This document shows, piece by piece, positions 25,761 to 37,126 of a DNA stretch of 64,000 nucleotides. Below the pieces are notes generated by a model. That model was not told the origin of the DNA, did no database searches, and saw only the letters and a program-made list of their open reading frames with translations. The stretch's first letter is position 1. The number at the start of each line of letters is the position of its first letter. The DNA comes from Bacteroidota bacterium (GTDB lineage Bacteria; Bacteroidota; Bacteroidia; Bacteroidales; JAAAOM01), in assembly GCA_009908855.1 (NCBI GenBank), contig JAAAOM010000033.1, positions 34,720 to 98,719 of the forward strand. The letters are read 5' to 3'. The translations under genes and the position numbers were made by a program.

Positions 25761-28700
25761 TTATTCATTTAATATCATCACCGGTTTAATACCTGCCCGG
25801 CCGGCTGAAATAATATTTATCATGTAATAACCTGGCTCAAATCCGGATATATTTAACTCATATAGTTGCTTTCCGGGCTTTAAGGATGTTGTTTTCTGAA
25901 CAACGCCCCTGGTATCTAAAATTTCAATTTTTGCCTCTTTTTCTAATTCATTGGCAAATGATACATACGCCGAATAATTAATCGGATTGGGATACACCGT
26001 AAATGATAACTCATTTCGTTTATGGGTTGTATAAGGAATATCTAACAAACCTTGTGGCTGATAGGAAGCAGCCTGATAAACCAATTGATTGCTCTCATCC
26101 TGAACAAATGCAACAACACGTAAATTTTTCACATTGTAAACCGTCTGATTTACCTGGTAGGAATACCCAATGGTAGCTGAATCACCAATTGACCAGGGAT
26201 TTAAGAAGTTAGTACCTGCAGAATTGGGTTCCATCGATTTAACCACCTGCCTGAATACCTTATCACCATTAATGCCTTCAACATCATCTTCGTCGATCAC
26301 TGTTTCAATAATGACAATGTATAATGTTATATCAGCACTTGTGAAATTACGTTTGGCCTTAATAGTAACATCACCGCTTATTATGTTATTCGATTTAGAA
26401 CCTGTAATTTCAATACCAAACGCTTCCTCCTTCAGGCTTTCTGTAAGTAAGGCAGCGGCGTTCCAGGGATTGCCCGGAAAAGAATATTCCATGTTACCAT
26501 TTATAATTGAGAAAGGGATCAATTCATCATCAATGTCATAATAATAAACACGGTCTCTGGCAACCTGCGGATTGTCCTTATTAAGCGGGTCTTCTCCGGG
26601 TACTTCAGTGTGATACTGAATATCGATCACATCTAATGGATACTGATCGGTGATGTTATCAACCAGGTTATCGGCATCAAGGCTGTTATTGTCGGCGCTG
26701 TTGGTAAAATGTTCCAATAACACCACCCTGCTCCGTTCGCCCAGCCAGAAGTTGTCAAAAGCAAAACCATCAGCCGAACCTGTGCGGTTCACGGCACCAT
26801 AAGCCATTCTGAATTGTACATATTCTTCACCATTCAACACATCCAGATTACTGCGGGCAGGATCACCCCAATCACTATCGTTACCGGACCAACCCATGGA
26901 TGATCCACCGGGTTCTCCGTCAATTTCGTCAGCATTGTACCATTTAATGCCATTGTCAACTGACCCGACATCTGTCCATGTACGCCCATTATCTGTTGTA
27001 TATTGAAGAATAACACCGTCCCTGTCATTGCTTTCAAAATCCTGCCAGATATTCATCTTTACCATAGGTCTTTTGGTGTTCTCGAAACTAAAGCATGGAC
27101 TGGATACCCAGGATTGTTCATTTGCCTGATTAGCGGATACAGATGTATACCATGCCCTTGAGGTATCATTGATTAATTGGCCACTTGGCTCGCCCAGTGT
27201 CCAGCTATTCACTTCCGAAGATGATGAACTCATCCATCCGGCCGGATTAGCCGATTCGAAGGTTTGTAAATAGCCTTCTTCTGTAAGGGTAATCAGCGGT
27301 TTCAATGTAATATCCTGTGATATGCTGTCTTTACACCCATATTCATTACCTATGATCAATTTCACATTATAGGATTCGATATCTTCAAATGTATATGAAA
27401 CCTCCATGTCAGTAAGCACACTATCCCCAAAAAACCATTTATAATCGTTAATATTTACCTGGCCGGTGGATGTATTGGTAAATTCAGTAGCATCACCGTT
27501 TGTATAACAATTGTTTTCTGTATAGAATCCTGCTATAGGAATATCACTTATAACCAAATTTTTGATTTTTGATGCAGAACAATTATTAATAGTTGTGGCC
27601 GATAGTTCAATGTTTCTCGGGCCGGCTTCGCTGTAATAATGTGAAGGACTAAATTCCGGACTGAAATTAGCCGATCCGCTGTTGATATCATCAAAGTTCC
27701 AACTCCAGGAGATGATCGAATCAGTCGAAACCGTTTCATTGATAAAATTAGCCTGCGCATTGTTTGCAATATCCACACAAATATTATCCAGTGAAAAGTC
27801 AATATCCGGTATCGGATTCAAATAAATGGTTTCATCCGCTTGTCGTTTACAACCGTTGCTGGTGGTGTATATGTAAGAAATAACCGATGAATCTTCGCCC
27901 ACCTGTGGGGGTCTGAATTCAAATCCACTACCGATATTACCAAATACCCCCTGGCCTTCAAAAAAGGCACTGGAATTATTACCGATTAATGTAATATTGG
28001 TTCCGTTTTCACATACTTCCTGTGGTAAATCAGTTATGATCCATATTGAATCAACATATTCAACTTCAATATCTTTGGTGAGTTCAAATGTATCATCATC
28101 AAAATAAGTATAGGTAATAGTAAAATTGCCATCTTCCAACATACCAGGAAAAATGGTTGCTGTATTATTGCCATTATCCACCAGTCCTTCATTACCTGAA
28201 ATACTAAAACTTCCTGTATCCTGTGCTGTATTTACACCATTCACAATAAACGGGTCGTCATTAAAACAGTAAACATCTTTTTCGTTTTGTATCACAATAT
28301 CTCCATCGGCACCAATTACAAAAACAGTGTCGGTATCACTATTGGTACAGGATGTATTCGGATCGGTATATTGATAATTTATATAATGGGTTGGTGCAAA
28401 TTCATAGGCTTCCTCCGGTGAGAAATATGAATTCCCGCCATCCATAATAATGCCATCAGAACCGGAGAATGTACCACCGGTAGGAGAGCCTGTAAGCAAT
28501 ACATCCTCACTGGTAGCACTATAAATACTTTCTAATCCTACGATTTCCACTTCCGGTAATTCATTGATGGTTATTTCACCCGAACCGTATGCCTCACCCG
28601 GACAATATGCATCATTCATTGCTGTAATGGTATAATTTCCCTCCAGATAGGCTTCGAGGTTATACGTACCGGATGCTATATTGTTAATAGTATCGAAAGG

Positions 28701-31700
28701 AACACCATCGATGGCATAAGCGAAACTATAAGGAGCAGAACCATTAAAAACAACTGTTATTTCATCGCTTGTGTCACCAACGCATATAGCTTCACCATCG
28801 AATATAGTGGCAAAGGGAGAATCCCGGTGATCAACAATACCCAGGCCGGATGTTGTACCACCACCACAACGTGAATCGGAAAGTGATGTCAATACATAAT
28901 TTCCTTCCTGGTGCGCATCAATATAAATTGTATCGCTTGTTATACCGGTTATGGATTGTGGATTTGTACCATTTATGGTATAGGTTAAGTTCCACGGGGC
29001 CGCACCTGTTAAAGTAATCATCAGCTCGGCTGTATCCTCCTCACAAATTATTTTATTGCCATGAATGGTAGCCGTAGGAGTCGGAATTTGGTTAATGATT
29101 GCCTGCCCGGAGACCTGACCATCGCAGTTATCATCACTCATGGAGATGAGTTCATATAAACCGGGCGTAGTAACCTGGAAACTATATGGATCACTAAATA
29201 CATTACTGCGGGTTATGGTATCCTCATCGTCAATTGAATATGTGAACGAATAAGGCTGTGTACCCTGGAAGTCCAGATTAATCACTGCGGTAGTTCCATC
29301 ATCACATATAGAATCGTTACCACTCATTACAGCACTGGCCAGTGGATATTTATTAATGGTTGCCTGGCCGCTGACAATTCCCGGACAACGATTATCATTC
29401 ATTTCTTTTAATCGGAATGTTCCTTCATCACCAGTTGTAAACTCAAATTCAGAAGTTGCATTATCAGTAACACTGGTTGTATCTGTTGCACCTACTTTGA
29501 AATATTTAAAGTCGAACGGTTGGTTACCATTAAGGCTTACTGTAATGGTTGCCTGTTCACCTTGACATATAGTGGCATTGCCGGCTATTTGAGCGGACGG
29601 GATGTTATAAAAGTCAACCTGAGCATCCCCGGAAACCGAACCTTCACAATGGGCGTCAGTTACTGTTACCAATTCATAAAGACCCGTATCGGATACGGCA
29701 AATTGATGGTTAGTGGTTTGTATCTCATCTTCGATAGAGAAACTGGAACCGTTACGTGAATAAGTAACACTCCAGGGAGCCGCACCTGTTAAATTAAGAG
29801 ATAATACTGCAGTAGCCGAACCGCTGTTACATATGGTATCATCCCCTGACAGGCTGGCAGATGGTGTATTCCAAATATATATATTCCCCGCCCCACTGGT
29901 TGTTCCCATTGTGTACAAGTCATCCGATACGCTAACCAGGGTGTATTCTCCAGCTTCGGTTGCCGGTATGGTATAAGGAGATGAAGTTATTCCGGATACT
30001 GTTTCAGTATCACCATCTATTGAATATGTAACCGACCAGTTTGGTGTACCGGTAAGGATAATTTTAATGCTATCGGATGTTTCACCAGGACAAATAGAGT
30101 CATTACCTGAAATAGTTGCTGTGGGTTCTTCACCAGTAATTTGGCCTGAAAACGGACTAAACACCGCGCTTCCGGGAGATGTGCCGGATTGGGCTTCAGG
30201 TATAACCCTAAACTGAATATACATATCCTGATCTGCACCTATTAGAGAATACGTTATATCAGTAGCACCAGCTATCGGTGTGCGATTCGCCTGGGTACTA
30301 TCCGGAGATCGATACCACTGAAATGATGTCGAGGACACATCTTCAGGATCACCTTCCGGATCGGAGTACTCATAAAAAGCCTCGAGTTCTGAACCGACTG
30401 CCTGAGTGCCGCTAATTGACAAATTATAAGCAACCGGTCCGGCATTGCTAATGGGACCTTTTCGAGAGCTATATACGATTTCACCGGGTGTTAAACCATC
30501 ATCCGCACCTGGGATCACTGCGAAACGAATGTATTTTCCTTCATCGTCATCATCCAGTATATAGATTTGCTGATCGGCATTGGCAATTTGTACTTCGTTG
30601 GTGCCACTCCCATCATCGGCACGATACCACCTAAATTCTGTATTTACTTCATCGTCTCCTTCATCATCGTTATATGTATAATCGCCCGATAAGGCCTGGC
30701 CCACCGTAAGGGTTCCGGTATATGAAACGCCCGTGACATAAGGTGGATAATTAACATTGCTTACGGTCAACGGATTATCCATATCCTGCTGATTGTTACC
30801 GTGAACCAGGTTCCAATTGGCATTGAGGTCAACTTCGTAGCTATTGCCCATAGCATCATTGGTTCCGTCGTTATCAAACAATGTATCCATAACATTGCGG
30901 TCGTTGCCGGTTACAGCAATTGTAAAACTGGTGAGGGAAGTTATATCTTTGTTTGAGCTTGAAGAGAGTGTTCGTGTAAGACCTTTTTTTCCGGTAATCG
31001 TAATTTCCGAGACATCAATATCATCGTTTCCTCCTATTCCGTTTGTTGCCAAGTGATTAGCGGTGAAAGATAACACACCGGTGCTCACGTTATAGGCAAC
31101 ATTTGATATGGCAGGAGTTGAGAGCATCATTATTTCTAATTGGCTGTTATCAGGGGAAGCAGACGTTCCGTTCCAGTCGTCAGCCAATTGTAATTCATAG
31201 GCTTGCGCACCGGATGATGTCAATCCTGTGGCATCAAACAAACCATTTAAATGGGCCACATTAATGCCCGACAATGTTATAGTGGTTTGGGAAGCACCAC
31301 CAGGTGTGGCATTGGGCGTTGAACTTAGCGTGTAGGTGGTTGCTCCTACTGCAAATGTCATATCACCTGTTTGAATATCTTCGCCTGTATTGAATTGTCC
31401 ATACAGGGTGAGCTGCTGACCGGATGCGTTATATCGCGCACTATCCAGTCGTGGCAGAGCATCGCCAACAGGGCCGTACCAGGAACTAAATGCTTGTTCA
31501 CCTGGTGTTTGTCCATCATCAGCACCTGGTGTAACTGCAAACCTTACAAATTTTCCGTTGTCTGCAGCTACCAACGTGTAGTTTTGTGCATTGGCGCCGG
31601 TAATTCCGGCCGAATTCGTACCGCTTCCATCATCTGCACGGAACCATTGATACGTAGAATTCTCTTCAAGGTCCCCTTTAAAATCATTATAATCATAACT

Positions 31701-33560
31701 TCCGGTTAATTCTTCATCCACGTTATATGTACCGCTAACCATCACATTACTGGCAATGGGTGGAAAATTGCCATTGGTCACATTTAATGTATTGCCGATA
31801 TCCTGTTGCGGATTGCCATGAACCGCATTCCAGCTTGTTGCAAAGCTAATGGTATAATTATTTCCGTCTGCATCAACTGTTCCGCTTTGGTTAAATAAGG
31901 TATCCAAAACAATTTTATCGGTTCCGGTAATGGATACGTTAAATCCGGTTAATGAGTCAATATCAACATCTGTTGAAGTAGCTAAAGTATAAGACTGTGT
32001 CTGCTTACCGATGATAGTTATTTGTGAAACATCGATATCATCCAGGCTATTGCCATTGGAAGCCAGATTGGAAGCTGTAACCTCTAATTGGCCGGCATTA
32101 TAGTCGTAACTAACATTCGTAACTGCGGGACTGGTAAGTGAAGTTACATCCAACGAACCCGAATCAGCTGATGCAGCTGTACCATTCCAATTATTCGACA
32201 ATTGTATTTCATAATCCTCCATACCGGCTGACTGACTGCCGGTTGCATCAAGCAGGTGATTTAACCGGGCCAAATCCATGTCTGATAATGTAAATGTTAC
32301 GGTTGATTCTGTTTCGGGTGTAACGGAAGCCGGTGTTGTGGTTGACAAGGTATAGCTGCCTGAGGCGCCAACAGCAAATGTGATTGATGAAATTGAGATA
32401 GCATCTGATGTAGAAAACTGGCCATTAAGCGTCAATATCCGGGTTGAAGCATTATAAGTAGCATCATCCAAACGGGGTAGTGCTTCACCAATCGGGCTGG
32501 TCCAACTGCTTAATACTTCTTCGCCGGTAAGCTGATCGCCGGTGGTGGCAACCGGTGTTACACCAAATTGTATATACTTATTCTCATCTGCCTGTACCAG
32601 CGTATATTCCTGTTCATCGGCAGCGGCAATGGCTGTTCGGTTTGTACCTGTGCCATCATCAGCCCGATACCATTGGTATATGGAGCTGCCTTCGGGGCTG
32701 CCCTCATTGTCATTATAGGTATAAATGCCATTTAATACCTCACCAACATTCTGTGTCCCTGTTACTCCAACACCCGTTGCAAATGGTGCAAAATCACCAT
32801 CAAGTACGGACAGCCCGATACCCAAATCGGCAGTTGGATATCCATGAACAACGTTCCAGTTTACACTGAAATCAATTGAATAATTATTGCCATCCAGGTC
32901 TTGTGTACCCACTTTATCAAATAAATCATCCAGGGCATTTCCGTCACTGGCGGCCATGGTAATTGAAAAACTGTCGACTGTGATAATATCAGTATCCCCG
33001 GTTGTGGACAAGGAATATGGATTACCATCCTTACCGGTTATGGTAATTTCCGAAACATCAATATCATTATTGACTATCTGATCGGTAGCAAAATTACTGC
33101 CTGAAACGCTTAAAATTTGATCGTCATAATCGTAAGTAGCTGAAGTAATTGTGGGGGTGGTAAGATTAAGCACTTCAATACGACAGGTGTCTTCAGCAGA
33201 TACTATACCGTTCCAGGTAGCGGCTGCCCAAATTTCATAGCGTGTGCCTAGTGATGATAATGTATCTGCCTTATCGAAAAGGCTATTTAAATGAGATACA
33301 TCTATTCCTGTGATAGGAATTGTTATCGGACTGGATGGGGTTAAACCAGTATTCACGTCAGATGTACCGAATAATTGATAATCAGTATCCGAATGTATGG
33401 TAAAATCGCTTGCATCAATATCAGTAGATGAAGCAAATGTTCCGTATAATAAAAGCTCTTGTGTATTAGAATTATAAGTTGCACTATCCAACTCGGGCTG
33501 CGCCATTGTAATTTGTAAAGCACTAAATATTAGCAGGGTATATAATAAAATCGCTCGCAT
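25761..33560 (-). CDS. Giant secreted multi-repeat surface protein with T9SS type A sorting domain
   Basis: 2599 residues. Signal peptide RAILLYTLLIFSALQITMAQ. Three homologous units of about 340 residues start at 24, 364 (LDDATYNAST) and 705 (LDSARYNASG). Each has strand-rich DIDVSEITITGK and WN…VHG segments and an Ig-like block QWYRADDGTGTN…YIQF. A fourth, partial Ig-like block is near 1045. Six repeats of about 85 residues follow (about 1148-1665), each with (S/A)G(N/D)..IC and P(W/Y)S.(T/A)YSI. Then come two PKD-like domains (about 1916-2080), a jellyroll-like domain (about 2090-2277) and an Omp28-like segment (about 2280-2500) whose CxxC is replaced (LLEHFTNSADNN). The end is a type A T9SS domain (FTVYPNPIN to MILNE). 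Probably a cell-surface adhesin; ligand unknown. Confidence 0.85.
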   Translation of the reverse strand: MRAILLYTLLIFSALQITMAQPELDSATYNSNTQELLLYGTFASSTDIDASDFTIHSDTDYQLFGTSDVNTGLTPSSPITIPITGIDVSHLNSLFDKADTLSSLGTRYEIWAAATWNGIVSAEDTCRIEVLNLTTPTITSATYDYDDQILSVSGSNFATDQIVNNDIDVSEITITGKDGNPYSLSTTGDTDIITVDSFSITMAASDGNALDDLFDKVGTQDLDGNNYSIDFSVNWNVVHGYPTADLGIGLSVLDGDFAPFATGVGVTGTQNVGEVLNGIYTYNDNEGSPEGSSIYQWYRADDGTGTNRTAIAAADEQEYTLVQADENKYIQFGVTPVATTGDQLTGEEVLSSWTSPIGEALPRLDDATYNASTRILTLNGQFSTSDAISISSITFAVGASGSYTLSTTTPASVTPETESTVTFTLSDMDLARLNHLLDATGSQSAGMEDYEIQLSNNWNGTAASADSGSLDVTSLTSPAVTNVSYDYNAGQLEVTASNLASNGNSLDDIDVSQITIIGKQTQSYTLATSTDVDIDSLTGFNVSITGTDKIVLDTLFNQSGTVDADGNNYTISFATSWNAVHGNPQQDIGNTLNVTNGNFPPIASNVMVSGTYNVDEELTGSYDYNDFKGDLEENSTYQWFRADDGSGTNSAGITGANAQNYTLVAADNGKFVRFAVTPGADDGQTPGEQAFSSWYGPVGDALPRLDSARYNASGQQLTLYGQFNTGEDIQTGDMTFAVGATTYTLSSTPNATPGGASQTTITLSGINVAHLNGLFDATGLTSSGAQAYELQLADDWNGTSASPDNSQLEIMMLSTPAISNVAYNVSTGVLSFTANHLATNGIGGNDDIDVSEITITGKKGLTRTLSSSSNKDITSLTSFTIAVTGNDRNVMDTLFDNDGTNDAMGNSYEVDLNANWNLVHGNNQQDMDNPLTVSNVNYPPYVTGVSYTGTLTVGQALSGDYTYNDDEGDDEVNTEFRWYRADDGSGTNEVQIANADQQIYILDDDDEGKYIRFAVIPGADDGLTPGEIVYSSRKGPISNAGPVAYNLSISGTQAVGSELEAFYEYSDPEGDPEDVSSTSFQWYRSPDSTQANRTPIAGATDITYSLIGADQDMYIQFRVIPEAQSGTSPGSAVFSPFSGQITGEEPTATISGNDSICPGETSDSIKIILTGTPNWSVTYSIDGDTETVSGITSSPYTIPATEAGEYTLVSVSDDLYTMGTTSGAGNIYIWNTPSASLSGDDTICNSGSATAVLSLNLTGAAPWSVTYSRNGSSFSIEDEIQTTNHQFAVSDTGLYELVTVTDAHCEGSVSGDAQVDFYNIPSAQIAGNATICQGEQATITVSLNGNQPFDFKYFKVGATDTTSVTDNATSEFEFTTGDEGTFRLKEMNDNRCPGIVSGQATINKYPLASAVMSGNDSICDDGTTAVINLDFQGTQPYSFTYSIDDEDTITRSNVFSDPYSFQVTTPGLYELISMSDDNCDGQVSGQAIINQIPTPTATIHGNKIICEEDTAELMITLTGAAPWNLTYTINGTNPQSITGITSDTIYIDAHQEGNYVLTSLSDSRCGGGTTSGLGIVDHRDSPFATIFDGEAICVGDTSDEITVVFNGSAPYSFAYAIDGVPFDTINNIASGTYNLEAYLEGNYTITAMNDAYCPGEAYGSGEITINELPEVEIVGLESIYSATSEDVLLTGSPTGGTFSGSDGIIMDGGNSYFSPEEAYEFAPTHYINYQYTDPNTSCTNSDTDTVFVIGADGDIVIQNEKDVYCFNDDPFIVNGVNTAQDTGSFSISGNEGLVDNGNNTATIFPGMLEDGNFTITYTYFDDDTFELTKDIEVEYVDSIWIITDLPQEVCENGTNITLIGNNSSAFFEGQGVFGNIGSGFEFRPPQVGEDSSVISYIYTTSNGCKRQADETIYLNPIPDIDFSLDNICVDIANNAQANFINETVSTDSIISWSWNFDDINSGSANFSPEFSPSHYYSEAGPRNIELSATTINNCSASKIKNLVISDIPIAGFYTENNCYTNGDATEFTNTSTGQVNINDYKWFFGDSVLTDMEVSYTFEDIESYNVKLIIGNEYGCKDSISQDITLKPLITLTEEGYLQTFESANPAGWMSSSSSEVNSWTLGEPSGQLINDTSRAWYTSVSANQANEQSWVSSPCFSFENTKRPMVKMNIWQDFESNDRDGVILQYTTDNGRTWTDVGSVDNGIKWYNADEIDGEPGGSSMGWSGNDSDWGDPARSNLDVLNGEEYVQFRMAYGAVNRTGSADGFAFDNFWLGERSRVVLLEHFTNSADNNSLDADNLVDNITDQYPLDVIDIQYHTEVPGEDPLNKDNPQVARDRVYYYDIDDELIPFSIINGNMEYSFPGNPWNAAALLTESLKEEAFGIEITGSKSNNIISGDVTIKAKRNFTSADITLYIVIIETVIDEDDVEGINGDKVFRQVVKSMEPNSAGTNFLNPWSIGDSATIGYSYQVNQTVYNVKNLRVVAFVQDESNQLVYQAASYQPQGLLDIPYTTHKRNELSFTVYPNPINYSAYVSFANELEKEAKIEILDTRGVVQKTTSLKPGKQLYELNISGFEPGYYMINIISAGRAGIKPVMILNE

Positions 33561-33743
33561 GGGTATATCGGTTTAAAATGATGGGTATAACACTTCACGC
33601 TACAAAGATTTAAAATTTGCGTGAATAAATTATCCTTGTTTGTTAATATTTTGATTAATACACATATAATGTATATGAACCCTTATATCAGGTACTGGAG
33701 AATAATAAATATTTCTGACACAATGGAATAAAGCGGTTATCTC

Positions 33744-34973
33744 CTACTTTCCGGCATTCAGCTCAGCAATTTTAACAATTACCTCCGTGGCTTTAACCAT
33801 TGATTGTATGGGAATAAACTCATAGCGCCCATGGTAATTGTGGCCGCCGGTAAAAATATTGGGTGTAGGTAGTCCTTTAAAAGACAGGCGTGCCCCGTCG
33901 GTTCCCCCACGAATAGGAGATATTTTTGGTGTGATACTCAAGGCTTTCATGGCTTCCTGTGCCAGCTCAATAATATGCATGACCGGCTCTATTTTTTCGC
34001 GCATATTGTAATACTGGTCCATCATAATAAGTTTTACTGTGTTAGAGCCGTATTTGATATTCAAATGGTCGATAATTTTGATAAGCAGGTCTTTTTTATG
34101 ATCAAATTTTTCTTTGTTATGATCGCGGATGATGTATTGCATGGTTGTGTATTCCACATCACCGTCAATTTTAACCAGGTGATAAAAGCCTTCATACCCT
34201 TCGGTATGGGAGGGTACTTCATGTAACGGGAGCATGCCATTTAACTCGGTGGCAATAAGCATGGAATTAACCATTTTATTTTTGGCCGTACCGGGGTGCA
34301 CATTTCTTCCCTGAATAGTAATTTTCGCGCTGGCGGCGTTAAAATTTTCAAATTCCAACTGGCCAATTTCTCCGCCATCCATAGTGTAAGCAAAATCCGC
34401 TCCAAATTTCCGAATATCAAAATGATCGGCGCCGCGACCTATTTCTTCATCCGGTGTAAAGGCAATACGAATTTTCCCGTGTTTTATATCGGGATGATTG
34501 ATCATAAATTCAGCTGCCGAAATAATTTCTGCTACCCCGGCTTTGTTATCAGCGCCCAATAAGGTAGTACCATCGGTAGTAATCAAATCTTTACCTATGT
34601 AACTATACAATGCCGGGAATTCCAATGGAGACAGATTAATATTTCCTTTTTGATTGAGTAACAATTTATTGCCGTTGTATTTCTGATGGATAAGGGGTTT
34701 TACGTTTTTGCCTGACATATCGGGTGAAGTATCGATATGAGAAATAAAACCTATAACGGGTACATTATGATTGATATTTGAGGGTATGGTGGCCATAATG
34801 TAACCATTTTCGTCCAGTTCAACCTCTTCAAGACCTATCTCTTTAAGTTCTTCGCATAACATTTGTGCAAATTCGAGCTGCGTTTGGGTGCTGGGGATTG
34901 TATTTGCGTCTTCATTAGACTGCGTATCAATTTTAACGTATTTCAAAAACCTGTTAACGATAGCATCTTTCAT
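33744..34973 (-). CDS. pepT: Peptidase T (tripeptidase), M20 family
   Basis: 409 residues, the usual PepT length. Metal ligands and catalytic residues of the M20 fold: ISHIDTSPD (H79, D81), [44 protein letters not shown], and [33 protein letters not shown] at the C-terminus. A cytoplasmic dizinc aminopeptidase that releases the N-terminal residue of tripeptides. It stands alone on the minus strand, with about 180 nt separating it from the large surface-protein gene. Confidence 0.94.
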   Translation of the reverse strand: MKDAIVNRFLKYVKIDTQSNEDANTIPSTQTQLEFAQMLCEELKEIGLEEVELDENGYIMATIPSNINHNVPVIGFISHIDTSPDMSGKNVKPLIHQKYNGNKLLLNQKGNINLSPLEFPALYSYIGKDLITTDGTTLLGADNKAGVAEIISAAEFMINHPDIKHGKIRIAFTPDEEIGRGADHFDIRKFGADFAYTMDGGEIGQLEFENFNAASAKITIQGRNVHPGTAKNKMVNSMLIATELNGMLPLHEVPSHTEGYEGFYHLVKIDGDVEYTTMQYIIRDHNKEKFDHKKDLLIKIIDHLNIKYGSNTVKLIMMDQYYNMREKIEPVMHIIELAQEAMKALSITPKISPIRGGTDGARLSFKGLPTPNIFTGGHNYHGRYEFIPIQSMVKATEVIVKIAELNAGK

Positions 34974-35070
34974 AATAACCTGCGTTGATATTTATCAGAT
35001 GAAAATAATAAATTATCGCTTATAAATGAGCATTATGCTTTGAAAATCTATCGGAATGAGAAATTTGGTA

Positions 35071-37032
35071 TTAAAAATAAATGTATTTATTGAGGATATC
35101 TGTAAAATAGTCTACATCCATATCATAAGATAAATATTCATGAATGCCATAAGAAAAACAAATTTCTTTTTCATCCTGTGTAGGCTGATCGCTGATATAC
35201 AGGAAGGTATGCCCGGGTTGGTTTTTTTGGTCAATAATTTGCTTTATAAGCGACATTTGTTGGCCTGCATGGAAGAAAAACAGTTGTTTACAACCTGAAC
35301 GCAAAGGAGGAAAATCGGTAAGGCTGTAATATTGAACTTTGCTGTGCTCCGATAACACATTCATAATTGGTTTGAGCCATTGTAAATGATGAAGGGAGCA
35401 ATAAGTATATACGATGTTCTCTTTTATGGGTGTTAGTGCAGCTTCGCGATTGCCAACATGTCCGGATAACGGCAGTTGAATTTTAAATACCGACCCCAGC
35501 TTATTTTGTGAGCGCAATTGCATATTGCCATTTAAAAATTCAACATATCCTTTGACAATGGACAACCCCATGCCTGTTTTCATTGCTCCCTCATTTTGAA
35601 GGGTAACAAATTCAGTTGGTTGATCATGCCTTTCCAATCTGTTTCGTTGCTGACGGTTAACACCTTTTCCGGTATCGGAAGTGTAAATATTCAGTAACCC
35701 GCTGTGGTCCATGTAATAACCAAATTCGATATATCCGCTCAGGGTATTTTTAAAACTATTCGACAACAGATTAAGCATAATCTGCTTAATTTTCCCTTTG
35801 TCGGCATAAATATAAACTGCTTTATGATCTATTCCTTTATGACAGGTGATTTTTATGTTTGTATGTCTTTTGGTTAACAATTGATTTTTGCAATAGAAAA
35901 GAATGTCATCGAAGGTTTTATTAATATCAAATTGTACTTCATTCAATATCATTTCGCCTGATTCCATACGTGCAATATCCATAACCTCCTCAAAGGCATT
36001 TAGCAGATTTTTACCGTTATCCCTGATAAGCGTGGCATATTTTTGTTTTTTTTCTTCGGGTAAAGACGGTCTGTTTAGCAGATCAGCAAATCCCATAATC
36101 CCGTTCATGGGTGTGCGAATTTCATGAGACATGCTGTTTAAAAAAGCCTTTTTCAGACGGTCTGACTCATCCGCTTTTAATTTGGTTTCGTAATACCTGC
36201 GCTCAATTATGCGGGCCCGTGTTTTATTATGAAATATAAGTAACAGAAAAAGAACCTCATTATCATTATTTAAAACCGGATAGTATTGGTAATCAAACCA
36301 TTCCTGCTTTCCTTTAGGTGTACGAACAACAACCTCTTCGGATATGTATTTGCCCTTGATGGCATCATTGGTACATTGCAAATATTTTTTTAAATGGCCG
36401 GTTGCAATATAACGATCAAATATTTCGCCTGGTTTTGGATAATTATTGTAATAATTAAGCAACAACTGTTTACCATTGCTATTGGCAAGCTGTAATTCAC
36501 GATTGGTATTAATTAAAAAAACTCCGTCCTGGGAAGTTTCGATGATGGTATTCAGCACATGGGCATAGGATTGAACAGCAGTATGCTGTGCATCCTTAAT
36601 ATTGATGAGCTCAATACCCGAAACTTTCGGTTTCTGTGCGTAAAAAAATAATCTTATATCATTGTTTTCACTGTCTTTGGTAACAATAGCTATAGCATTA
36701 TCGTACCACTCACCCGAACAGCTAAGTAACTGAGGTTCTTCAAAATTAGAGGTATTAATCACCGGAAAGTGAAAATTGTAACTACTGGTATTTACCAATG
36801 CACTATATGGCTTGCCTGTAAACTCATCGGTTAATGTATTAAAAGTATTGGATTCAAAATTTATTTGTTTTATAACTAAATTATCTGACAGGGTAATTAT
36901 TCCGATATTATATTTGTATAATGAAGAAAAATCTAATGAATTATATTGCCCCTGGTTTTCCAAACATTTGATACGATTTTTTAAGATAATATTCTCTGCC
37001 AATGCCCAAAGGTAATTCTCGCAATGTTCCAT
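35071..37032 (-). CDS. PAS-domain sensor histidine kinase with receiver-like C-terminal domain
   Basis: 653 residues, no membrane helix, so cytoplasmic. An N-terminal sensory region (1-160, unassigned) is followed by a PAS domain (about 170-285: IIETSQDGVFLINTNRELQLAN, then KGKQEWFDYQYYPV). The HisKA motif FLNSMSHEIRTPMNG has H303 as phospho-acceptor. HATPase_c spans about 400-522 (N box QIMLNLLSNSFKNT, G1 YTSDTGKG, G2 GMGLSIVKGY). The last 120 residues (about 535-653) follow a receiver-like strand/helix order ending GIHEYLSYDMDVDYFTDIL, but no phospho-accepting Asp is seen at the expected strand (QLFFFHAG). No response regulator gene adjoins, so the partner is unknown. Confidence 0.85.
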   Translation of the reverse strand: MEHCENYLWALAENIILKNRIKCLENQGQYNSLDFSSLYKYNIGIITLSDNLVIKQINFESNTFNTLTDEFTGKPYSALVNTSSYNFHFPVINTSNFEEPQLLSCSGEWYDNAIAIVTKDSENNDIRLFFYAQKPKVSGIELINIKDAQHTAVQSYAHVLNTIIETSQDGVFLINTNRELQLANSNGKQLLLNYYNNYPKPGEIFDRYIATGHLKKYLQCTNDAIKGKYISEEVVVRTPKGKQEWFDYQYYPVLNNDNEVLFLLLIFHNKTRARIIERRYYETKLKADESDRLKKAFLNSMSHEIRTPMNGIMGFADLLNRPSLPEEKKQKYATLIRDNGKNLLNAFEEVMDIARMESGEMILNEVQFDINKTFDDILFYCKNQLLTKRHTNIKITCHKGIDHKAVYIYADKGKIKQIMLNLLSNSFKNTLSGYIEFGYYMDHSGLLNIYTSDTGKGVNRQQRNRLERHDQPTEFVTLQNEGAMKTGMGLSIVKGYVEFLNGNMQLRSQNKLGSVFKIQLPLSGHVGNREAALTPIKENIVYTYCSLHHLQWLKPIMNVLSEHSKVQYYSLTDFPPLRSGCKQLFFFHAGQQMSLIKQIIDQKNQPGHTFLYISDQPTQDEKEICFSYGIHEYLSYDMDVDYFTDILNKYIYF

Positions 37033-37126
37033 ATTTTCCGCAACCCCTTATCAAAAAAGTAAAATTTAATATAATATGCAGCTATTTACGCATTAATACA
37101 AAAAAGGATTCCAATTTTACACGACC

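Noticed and set aside
26170..26541. 123-codon plus-strand frame opposite the large surface-protein gene
   Set aside because: Shadow of the repeat-protein gene.
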